In this document: positions 61,401 to 64,000 of the stretch, piece by piece
Layout of the letters: each line of letters starts with the position of its first letter
Position numbering within the stretch: the first letter of the stretch is position 1
Origin: Bimastos eiseni
Lineage: Eukaryota > Annelida > Clitellata > Crassiclitellata > Lumbricidae
Assembly: GCA_959347315.1 (NCBI GenBank)
Contig: OY365819.1
Location: 22,400,589-22,464,588, forward strand
DNA: 64,000 bases
Direction of reading: 5' to 3'
Position numbers and translations under genes: made by a program
The notes under the pieces: model-generated
Told to the model about the DNA's origin: nothing
Database searches by the model: none
Seen by the model: only the letters and a program-made list of their open reading frames with translations

Positions 61401-62969
61401 AGTATGGCCGATTATTCATATTCTGCCAAATATTAAAAAAAGCTATTCAGTACAACTCTGCCAAAAGCTATGACTGTTCTTGAAGAACAAGATCATTCAG
61501 TTGCCGAATGACCATGCTAGGGGCATCGATTTGGAACTCTCCCTCTGTATCTGTTCCTCCTGCTCAAACTGCTTATGTCATTCATTCTCAGCTGAGGATT
61601 ACCTTTCTACATTGAACCTTGCGCCACCGGCAGCGGTCAGTAGCACTCATGGAGCTCTCATTTATTGCTTATCAACCATCACCTTGTGCCATCAGTATGT
61701 GGAACTCTATCGACCGTCAGGGTAAACCTTCTCCATTGTCCTCTGTCTCTCATTGCCTCCCTCAACTCCTCCAGACTCAGCACTGTCCTCTCTTGTATTT
61801 TATCCATCCACCTCATTCTTGGATCCCCTCTTATCCTCATGCCCTCACCACAGCCCACCATTATCTCCATCGCATTGGCTTCTATTGGCTTCACCGTAGG
61901 CCCTGTCTTATTGCTTTGTGCTATTATCGGTCTGAGCCTCTGAATATTGACCTGATAATGGCTTGGTCTTGGTATGCCATCGACTGCTGCTTGTACAGTA
62001 GACATTGGCACAACAGCAGTTACAAATCAATTTTCTATGGTTGGCAACAAAACCTGTAGCAAATAATTAATTGGCCTCCTTTGCTACTAGTATTAAACAG
62101 TTTAAATTTGCAGAAGCTTCTAAGAATTCAAAATTCTTTTGCTAGGGTCATCAATTAAAACATGAAATTATAAGCATAAACATTGTATAAAATCTGCTTT
62201 CTGATTAATTTTGATAAAGAATTCATTTAAAATTGGGAATTATGGTTTATAAAACGATGAAGTCTGGCCAACCACAATATTTAAAAGTACTTGATTCCTC
62301 AGTGTAATCCTTCTTTAAGTATGAAATATTTATTGTCTTTCACTGGTCACACCTAACACTTGGTGAATGAATATCTCCTTTCCATGCCACTTTTTGCCAG
62401 TGTTTCCGACCACTTGCTTATTTCATAACAAGTCTTGTCTTGTGACATGGCGGCTGATTGGTTAGAGCGGTCAACTCGTGGCGTCAAGAGTGTGGATTCG
62501 ACCATTGTCCGAGGAGTGACTGTGCAGGGACCTTGAGCAAGTCCATTGCACACAATTGTTCTGCATTACAACTGCAGTTGCGCAGTCGAGGAGTGTGTGC
62601 ACTTCTGAACTAATTCTATGAAGGGCAATATCAAATTACAGTTGTATTGTATCGTATTGTTAGGTTAGAAGCAACTCTGATAAGTCTTCTGGAATACAAG
62701 GTGTCATATAAATATGCAATTACAAAATGACACAGAATCCCAACAAGCATACGACATCTTCTCGTGCTGTATGTTTACCTGATAGCTGAAGAGCAATAGA
62801 GTGAACACAGCGGCTAGTGAACCAATAAACAAATCAGGAATAGTCTCTGTTCCAGCTCTTCCCATTATAGGAATAAAAGTTGTAAAGACAATGGAGACTG
62901 CATAGATACTGATGGTGACAGGCATCAACAAACCAAGAAAGTGAATCATTAGGAACTTTGCATGATCAT
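31573..62969 (-). CDS. ERMP1: Endoplasmic reticulum metallopeptidase 1 (ERMP1), C-terminal six exons
   Basis: complement(join(31573..31746, 38910..39094, 46002..46117, 51828..52030, 59974..60129, 62779..62969)); the 5' part lies beyond 64000. ERMP1 is a multi-pass ER membrane protein with an M28 zinc-peptidase domain, which is not in this window. What is here is the last membrane segments (residues such as GRAGTETIPDLFIGSLAAVF) and the lumenal C-terminal domain. That domain has CDDLPYCGWPYYFPL, SITGPNHINIY, YFLFYSYG, VALGAHYMD and the final DWAVPMAWVTSYEAW, matching family landmarks from memory. All five introns are GT/AG with compatible phases (0,0,2,1,0), and are 2.6-7.9 kb, filled with transposons. 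It converges with POLR1F. Confidence 0.87.
31750..33185. other. ERMP1 intron, with one perfect 22-bp hairpin
   Basis: AT-rich intron. The only structured item is a perfect inverted repeat at 32433-32480: TTGATTGATTGAAAGTCTGC plus AA on each side of a 4-nt TATT loop. It may be the core of a small foldback element. No other feature was recognised. Confidence 0.6.
33190..33420 (-). mobile_element. CR1/L2-type pol C-terminal tail
   Basis: Minus-strand frame with LLWNSLPNEFTSLPTMYQFK, the terminal WNSLP..... F K..L motif of CR1/L2-type pol proteins, followed by KLKVHHL and an A/T-rich end at about 33180. Truncated at the 5' end. Confidence 0.65.
33554..35980 (-). mobile_element. hAT (Charlie/ZBED-like) transposon, TSD TGCTATAG
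   Basis: 2427-bp element starting CAGCGGTTTTCAAACTTT and ending CGTTTGAAAACCGCTG, with perfect 8-bp duplications TGCTATAG (33546-33553 and 35981-35988). Inner ends repeat GTACCACCAG in inverted orientation (33578-33630 and 35940-35965). It carries a minus-strand transposase gene broken by frameshifts. It lies in the last ERMP1 intron. Confidence 0.95.
33852..35727 (-). pseudogene. hAT transposase (ZBED5/Charlie-like), two frameshifts
   Basis: Three overlapping minus-strand frames: 35727-35167, 35251-34769 and 34820-33852. The first holds the BED-type zinc finger (CVICSEKLSNHSMKPSLLQRH, a C..C...H pattern). The second holds the RNaseH-like start (FFAIQLDESTDVTNCAQLMM and VGVCSDGAAAMTGKHGGVV). 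The third holds the rest of the domain and the C-terminal dimerisation region (LIPFSTSYLCEAGFSAMLAI). Frame changes near 35200-35250 and 34770-34820 destroy it. The joined length would suit a normal transposase of this group. Confidence 0.9.
36134..36719. mobile_element. MITE with ~60-bp terminal inverted repeats
   Basis: Left arm (about 36134-36200) runs AGTGCAGCACACGTCTTTA, GATTCCCAC, TACAAGGAT and ATTAATATTC. The right arm (about 36655-36719) is its inverted copy, ending GACGCGTGCAGCACT. Arms are about 85% alike. No coding content, and the target duplication was not resolved. Confidence 0.65.
36820..37215 (+). mobile_element. CR1/L2-type retrotransposon 3' end relic
   Basis: Decayed sequence with CATCCTGTCACTCCTATCCT (HPVTPIL), then SHPANSFYPNIL- and RTFHSELKSYLFKNSYP-like stretches in shifting frames. 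These match the conserved end of the L2 pol protein seen also at 46700-47600. Confidence 0.5.
37220..38390. other. ERMP1 intron, unassigned
   Basis: The left 150 bp is rich in TTTTCGTTTTCGGCC repeats of unknown origin; the remainder is AT-rich with a TA run near 37745. No gene recognised. Confidence 0.3.
38400..38830 (-). mobile_element. CR1/L2-type RT fragment
   Basis: Minus-strand frame SVRDLGVILHQELFFTQHVN, then SCFYQLRRLWVISRS and HVITSRLDYC, the standard linker between RT and C-terminus. It is truncated on the 5' side at about 38830 and breaks down after about 38520. Confidence 0.75.
38910..39094 (-). CDS. ERMP1: ERMP1 exon (second to last)
   Basis: Acceptor TTAATCTCTGTTCCAG, donor GAG|GTTAGT. 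It begins with two bases that complete a Gly codon from exon 46002-46117 and ends in phase 0. It encodes PNHINIYLSPRSNVRLAGWS and LHYFLFYSYGRKPDA, part of the lumenal C-terminal domain. Confidence 0.86.
39437..40207. repeat. ~50-bp inverted repeat around the RING ORF, with a perfect palindrome
   Basis: The start of the RING ORF (about 39439-39490, containing AGTTCCATATCGGGAGGGAG and AGGTGATGAT) recurs inverted at about 40157-40207. Beside the second arm is a perfect palindrome at 40124-40155 (AAATAGATCACTACT, 2-nt centre, and its complement). This suggests a snap-back rearrangement or a foldback element. Confidence 0.7.
39439..39736 (+). CDS. Possible intronless RING-finger ORF (IAP-type RING), frameshifted
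   Basis: The first frame starts MESSNSSNSSISGGRGDDVS and ends at a stop at 39565-39567. A second, overlapping frame (to 39736) carries LICKHCCSVAVESRS, LPFSHILCCETC and CTLCSEQILRTVRIYMS. That is the spacing of a C-terminal C3HC4 RING as in IAP proteins (CxxC ... H..xCxxC...CxxC ... VR..xS), except that the third cysteine is Phe (LPFSH for LPCGH). No BIR domain is present. It could be a decayed retrocopy, a transposon-carried domain or a chance remnant. Confidence 0.45.
40254..41421 (-). mobile_element. piggyBac-like relic with an L2 3' end inserted
   Basis: TTAA at 40250-40253 is followed by CCCCTTAACCGTG. The far end CACGATAAAAGGG is followed by TTAA at 41422-41425. A minus-strand frame at 41070-41285 has CIWCDKHQNKVGHKVSYC, similar in layout to the cysteine-rich C-terminus of piggyBac transposases. 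A (TA)n run sits at 40408-40437. Ends are imperfectly inverted and the transposase core is gone. Confidence 0.5.
40567..40990 (-). mobile_element. CR1/L2-type 3' end
   Basis: Minus-strand frame SFIHESLHWFPAHHHIRFKT, the conserved LHW-P---RI-FK segment, followed by GSAPPTFW and a non-coding end with ATATAAATGTTTCATTACAT. A short related tail occurs at about 52095-52130. Confidence 0.65.
42249..42957 (+). mobile_element. piggyBac transposon, internally deleted (709 bp), TTAA duplication
   Basis: Perfect TTAA duplications at 42245-42248 and 42958-42961. The ends CCTCCTTAGCGTTA and TAACGCTAAGGAGG are perfect 14-bp inverted repeats. Only the 3' part of the transposase gene is retained. It is inserted in hAT MITE family 3 copy 2. 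Confidence 0.93.
42430..42780 (+). pseudogene. piggyBac transposase C-terminal fragment
   Basis: The open stretch encodes HADFTWKLVDQIFA, LTGRHFIDFCPPTQKK and a cysteine-rich domain with MCVVCCSK, CCPDCDVGLC and PCFKLYHT. This is the C-terminal zinc-binding domain that PGBD4/piggyBac-type transposases use to bind their ends. The catalytic DDD core is deleted, so the fragment cannot transpose DNA. It ends at a normal-looking stop (42778-42780). Confidence 0.9.
43090..43840. other. Spacer with a possible shared GC-rich repeat
   Basis: 43100-43210 is rich in GGCCCAGC..CAGCCAGTAGCCGC. A similar passage occurs at 63425-63530 (GGGCCCAGTCAG...CAGCCAGCAGCCGC and GACGCTATGAGCC). This may be a repeat family I cannot name. 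No coding resemblance. Confidence 0.35.
43850..44180 (-). mobile_element. Tc1/mariner-type transposase relic
   Basis: Minus-strand translation gives LDDNLPSNIKDCPRNSLDLS, then AIKNL (the N-S-PDL-PIENLW block that holds the last catalytic acidic residue, here PDLSPIEN changed to LDLSAIKN) and LNQSMPHKVGAVIEQNGNIV near the end (the usual SMP.R...V....G). Several stops; only the 3' part is present. Confidence 0.65.
44400..44885. other. ERMP1 intron, nothing recognised
   Basis: AT-rich intron between the mariner relic and SINE copy 3. No coding or repeat structure seen. Confidence 0.3.
44894..45115 (+). repeat. tRNA-derived SINE, copy 3
   Basis: Best copy in the window. A box TGGTTAGAGCGG (about 44910), B box GGGTTCGACCCT (about 44954), then the CCTTGAGCAAGTTC body motif, GCACCATCGAGGCGTGTCTA and CACTTCTGAGCAAAAG, ending TATCAAATTTTGGTAATAAA. 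The tRNA-like promoter head with an unrelated body is the layout of a Pol III SINE. It is not a functional tRNA gene. Confidence 0.88.
45120..45990. other. ERMP1 intron, nothing recognised
   Basis: AT-rich intron. The open frame at 45319-45522 has no family resemblance and no splice context. Confidence 0.3.
46002..46117 (-). CDS. ERMP1: ERMP1 exon
   Basis: Acceptor TATTTTTACAG, donor ATCACAG|GTAAGA. Starts with one base completing Arg and ends with one base of Gly. It encodes TIYFKATPSFEPHPKAELVV and ISKHEIKRNYMRIVISIT. The alignment with the family is continuous with neighbouring exons. Confidence 0.84.
46491..46700 (-). repeat. tRNA-derived SINE, copy 4, inside the L2 relic
   Basis: Minus-strand copy with A box GGTTAGAGCGG (near 46684), B-box-like GGTTCAACCTTCG (near 46645), CCTTGAGCAAGTCC and GCGCCGTCGAGGCGTGTCTG. 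It interrupts L2 coding sequence, so it is younger than the L2 copy. Confidence 0.85.
47235..47460 (+). repeat. Possible second tRNA-like SINE family
   Basis: GGGGCCTTAGAGTAGTGGTGAACAC could be a tRNA-like A box, and GAGTTTGAGACCCG is B-box-like. AAATGGATATTATTATT occurs directly after it (47469) and again at 47588, a possible local duplication. It separates two parts of an L2 relic. Confidence 0.4.
47650..48870. other. ERMP1 intron, mostly unassigned
   Basis: A short passage at 48150-48220 (GGCACACCAGTGTGCTGTGG, AATTTTTGAGAACTG) resembles the end of a Charlie-type hAT element. A (GAGAACAAGGTT)n run of four to five units follows at 48222-48275. The rest is AT-rich with no gene. Confidence 0.4.
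48880..50055 (+). mobile_element. Mariner-like element with ~170-bp terminal inverted repeats
   Basis: The left arm (from about 48885: GAGTAACCCCTACGG, TTTGCTAATACTTC, ...CAACCACTGATTTTTGAT) recurs inverted at 49880-50050 (ATCAAAAATCAGTGGTTGCA, ..., GCTAATATTTCGGCC complement, AGTAACCCC). A plus-strand frame at about 49500-49735 holds STRTNIEQVDELICLQNS and RMSVRRFAKEDLNLAAF, which resembles the N-terminal helix-turn-helix region of mariner-type transposases. The catalytic domain is absent. Exact ends and a TA duplication were not resolved. Confidence 0.7.
50110..50215 (-). repeat. tRNA-derived SINE, copy 5 (short)
   Basis: Minus-strand copy with A-box-like GGTTGGAGCAG, B-box-like GGGTTCAACCTTG and the GCGCACGAAGGACTTG stretch. 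The middle appears shortened because the CCTTGAGCAAGT motif runs straight into the B box. Confidence 0.7.
50230..51200. other. ERMP1 intron, nothing recognised
   Basis: AT-rich with small open frames of no recognisable family. A short inverted pair is possible near 50965-51180, around CATGATATTCAATG..CGA, but weak. Confidence 0.3.
51205..51600 (+). mobile_element. CR1/L2-type RT fragment
   Basis: Contains GPILYTADIPSLFTKHL, HLYSDNISSCSIDLL, TQLIWFETKQQLLKLNLPLL and FVASSVRDLGVILDITLFHS. These are the RT active-site and thumb blocks of L2-like pol in shifting frames. Truncated at both ends; the ADD is changed to SDN. Confidence 0.75.
51640..51770. repeat. Tandem degenerate 15-16 bp units (GGACAATTCGGCG)
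   Basis: About eight units of GACAATTCGGCGNN with substitutions, all in one orientation. Related motifs with TTTTGGCGCAGG form the ends of the element at 59035-59510. This may be one terminus of a related element. Confidence 0.6.
51828..52030 (-). CDS. ERMP1: ERMP1 exon
   Basis: Acceptor GGTTTTGTAG, donor ATAAG|GTAAAT. It encodes HVDRNIHDITGQVVERQSGI, YIPFDRVGFSYLKSY and SCDDLPYCGWPYYFPLIKVI, ending in phase 2. The CxxxPYCGxPY signature is the best landmark for ERMP1 in this window. Confidence 0.88.
53298..54062 (+). pseudogene. RTE endonuclease segment (APE-type)
   Basis: 254-codon frame with VIQCYAPTSDKPDEKINQFY, the metal-binding GDFNARVG (near residue 45), the catalytic IDYILINKHW region and SDHNLVI, the terminal catalytic SDH. 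The APE endonuclease nicks target DNA to prime reverse transcription. Upstream APE motifs are in another frame, so this element cannot make a whole protein. Confidence 0.8.
55107..55364 (+). repeat. 258-bp subterminal direct repeat, left copy
   Basis: Same orientation and order as 57642-57899, about 97% alike. Each copy holds three diverged units of roughly 75-80 bp built on TACTATAAATTA, AGGTGGCCCAGTAGTATCA and TGCTAGACGGTCTTCGGCTG. Confidence 0.9.
55566..57326 (-). pseudogene. hAT transposase, premature stop before the last ~17 residues
   Basis: 586 codons. Residues 17-60 are a BED-type finger (SNVWAYAKRI, VHC-x2-S, H..x4..H) in which the second Cys is Ser (C34, S37). The RNaseH-like core follows with DMWTS, VHDNGSNINCAL and CFAHTLQLAIG. 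The C-terminal domain has VLDPRYKLKFF and the conserved YLCIPATSVPSESAFSTAG. The frame stops after KKRAALSP; the next in-frame codons still read NVDMLIFLNRNW, the usual family ending, so one nonsense codon separates it from a normal end. Start choice: M1 at 57326 or M14. Probably inactive because of both lesions. Confidence 0.9.
57642..57899 (+). repeat. 258-bp subterminal direct repeat, right copy
   Basis: Second copy of the repeat at 55107-55364, between the transposase promoter side and the right terminus. Long direct, not inverted, subterminal repeats are unusual for hAT elements. Confidence 0.9.
58136..58669 (+). pseudogene. RTE pol C-terminal segment
   Basis: 177 codons: MLINVAKTKVMTNNNDSLLI, the FTYLGNRVTKDGDSASEVKS motif, YGCEAWTIKKEEEKRIQAFE and MRKLLRIPWTAMVTTEQV. 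This is the standard RTE thumb and C-terminal region. It continues the frame of YADDIVLL at 54896 across the hAT insertion. It ends at a stop within an otherwise recognisable RTE tail. Confidence 0.82.
59035..59510. mobile_element. Foldback element with GCGCCAAAAC terminal repeats and internal 30-bp tandem units
   Basis: The left end has three to four GACGTTTTGGCGCAG units (59045-59105). The right end has the inverted CTGCGCCAAAACG units (59440-59505). Between lie four to five units of ATCAATCCAGCTTCCATTTA plus AGCATGATTATTTT (59240-59390). The same inner core, reversed, is inside the element at 13243-13665. Non-coding. Confidence 0.72.
59974..60129 (-). CDS. ERMP1: ERMP1 exon
   Basis: Acceptor TTTATTTCTTTTAG, donor CAT|GTACGT, phase 0 both ends, 52 codons. 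It encodes a membrane segment (ACLTLLWIASGLLTLY) then FPYNANEASPTRQRIILH, a passage matching the conserved FPY...NP.....R of ERMP1. Confidence 0.84.
60140..60900. other. ERMP1 intron, mostly unassigned
   Basis: AT-rich. A weak retroelement-like frame (KIMLLVFKALAPKW) occurs near 60590-60640, possibly a CR1 pol tail. Nothing else. Confidence 0.3.
60960..61335 (+). mobile_element. CR1-type retrotransposon 3' end
   Basis: Frame with DTLYWLPVEDNITFKIILIG, VVGTAPEYIRAL and AFSCIGPSFWNALPL, the conserved LHWLPV...I.FK and FWNALP blocks. Ends in a non-coding tail with GCGCCTTCGAGAGGTGCTAT and ATAAATAACC. Confidence 0.78.
61340..62440 (-). mobile_element. Spacer with an RTE-like pol C-terminal relic at about 61690-61870
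   Basis: At 61690-61870, minus strand, the frame GDPRMRWMDKIQERTVLSLE and RDRGQWRRF matches the RGRP..RW.D.I......SL......RDR..WR end of RTE-type pol. The remainder of 61340-62440 is AT-rich with no recognised feature. Confidence 0.55.
62449..62640 (+). repeat. tRNA-derived SINE, copy 6
   Basis: Plus-strand copy: A box TTGGTTAGAGCGG (about 62457), B-box-like GGATTCGACCATTG, AGGGACCTTGAGCAAGTCC, GCGCAGTCGAGGAGTGTGTG and CACTTCTGAAC, then an AT-rich end with TATCAAATTACA. Confidence 0.85.
62779..62969 (-). CDS. ERMP1: ERMP1 exon (5'-most in window)
   Basis: Acceptor GCTGTGTTGTAG, donor TATCAG|GTAAAC. Starts with two bases of a split codon and ends in phase 0. It encodes two predicted membrane spans (FLGLLMPVTISIYAVSIVFT and LFIGSLAAVFTLLLFSYQ) around IPIMGRAGTETIPD. 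The preceding exons, including the M28 zinc site, must lie right of 64000. Confidence 0.85.
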
Positions 62970-62985
62970 CTACAACACAGCACAC

Positions 62986-64000
62986 GTCTATTCAATCAAC
63001 CTAACAAGAGAAATACACTTTGCAATTGAATAAATTGCTAGATTATAATTATAGTTGTAATTATAAACAAAAACCACCATTCCTTAAAAGAACAAATCAA
63101 AGCTAAGCTTGTCAAACCAATGTGAAATGTCACTGATAATAGTAAGTTCGATGGTTAGATAACATGCAAAGGTCAACCAAGGACACCTGACTAACGACAT
63201 CTAGAATCCCTGTCATGACTGCCAAATCAAACTTGCAAGGGATATAAAACTATGTGCCGCCTGCTCAGTAATTTGAGACCTTTATCAGGATCGATTAACG
63301 ATGTTTTAAGGATTGAGGTGCCTCAATCGCCAGAGTTGCTGTGGCAACATCATCTCCAAACAGCCCAGCTATTAGGTTAAAATCAGCCGTAATATAACAC
63401 GAAATTGCCATCCAGCAGCACAGGGCCCAGTCAGACTAGGGCTCAGCCAGCAGCCGCGGGCCACATCCAGCACAGCAGGAATAACTTCGCCCAATAGGTG
63501 AGCGCCGACGCTATGAGCCGTATCACCAATCACCGTATGAGAAATACAATTAAGCCTGCCTACCTAATGATTGATGTGTCGGGTCTGGCCTATAGGAGGA
63601 CTGCTACCCTGTATAACCCCTTCTCCACATTCCTCTACACCAATTTCAATAATAACTATGGTACCTCTCAAACACTCTTTGATGCCTTAAATGTAGTCAA
63701 ATTGGACAAACTGCAACGGCCACCATGATGATTACCCTGCTAAGCCTGATTAGCCAACTTACACCTGGTTGTCAGGGAGCACTAAACACACATTTGCCAG
63801 TTTGGCTTACAGACAAACCTAGCCCAGACTAGCACTTACACCTGTTTCTTACATGCAGCCCCAGGCCTTCACATCCAAGTACAAGCTCAAATCCAATCAT
63901 TTTGAATTACCTATTTGTCACACCTTTCTTTGAGTTTCTGGTGCCTCATCCACTCTTAACTGGTTCTGTCTCAAAGAAGCACCATATAGAAGTTTACTGA
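62986..64000. other. ERMP1 intron, nothing certain
   Basis: No further ERMP1 exon recognised. A GC-rich passage at 63425-63530 resembles 43100-43210. The open frame at 63498-63728 has no family resemblance. Confidence 0.35.

Noticed and set aside
63498..63728. Open frame near the right edge as the next ERMP1 exon
   Set aside because: Wrong strand for ERMP1 and no resemblance to any family I know.

Overview
This window is eukaryotic and almost certainly from an invertebrate animal. Coding sequence is split into short exons with GT/AG introns of several kb. The spacers are AT-rich, full of transposons of many ages, and repeatedly carry the palindrome AGGCCT, which is common in marine deuterostome genomes. 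I cannot name the species. An echinoderm, hemichordate or amphioxus is plausible, but that is an inference from style, not a match.

Three host genes can be followed. (1) Positions 1062-3954 (+): the last two recognisable exons of a CC2D2A-like ciliary transition-zone gene. (2) Positions 12419-26644 (+): a complete three-exon POLR1F (RPA43/TWISTNB) gene for an RNA polymerase I stalk subunit, 380 residues, with all splice phases consistent. (3) Positions 31573-62969 (-): the six 3'-terminal exons of ERMP1, an ER membrane metallopeptidase of family M28; the peptidase domain lies beyond the right edge. POLR1F and ERMP1 converge. A possible intronless RING-finger ORF lies in an ERMP1 intron (39439-39736).

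Nearly everything else is mobile DNA in the introns and spacers. 5.2-11.0 kb: three insertions of an R2/R4-like retrotransposon with a restriction-like endonuclease, each bounded by (TAA)n microsatellite. 13.7-19.8 kb: a minus-strand RTE element cut up by hAT MITEs and a CR1 element. 20-26 kb: hAT and piggyBac-like elements nested in one another. 33.5-36 kb: a hAT element with a frameshifted transposase. 40-43 kb: piggyBac relics, one inserted in a hAT MITE. 46-51 kb: an L2 element split by SINEs, and a mariner-like element with long inverted repeats. 52.6-58.8 kb: an RTE element split by a nearly intact hAT transposon with a one-stop-short transposase.

At least six copies of one tRNA-derived SINE are scattered through the window. 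Many hAT insertions keep readable 8-bp target duplications, so the order of nesting can be worked out. The 3' end of ERMP1 (last 45 codons plus 3' UTR) is present as three adjacent 279-bp copies. No rRNA, true tRNA, CRISPR array or LTR retroelement was recognised. Function comes from the three host genes; the transposons are mostly dead.
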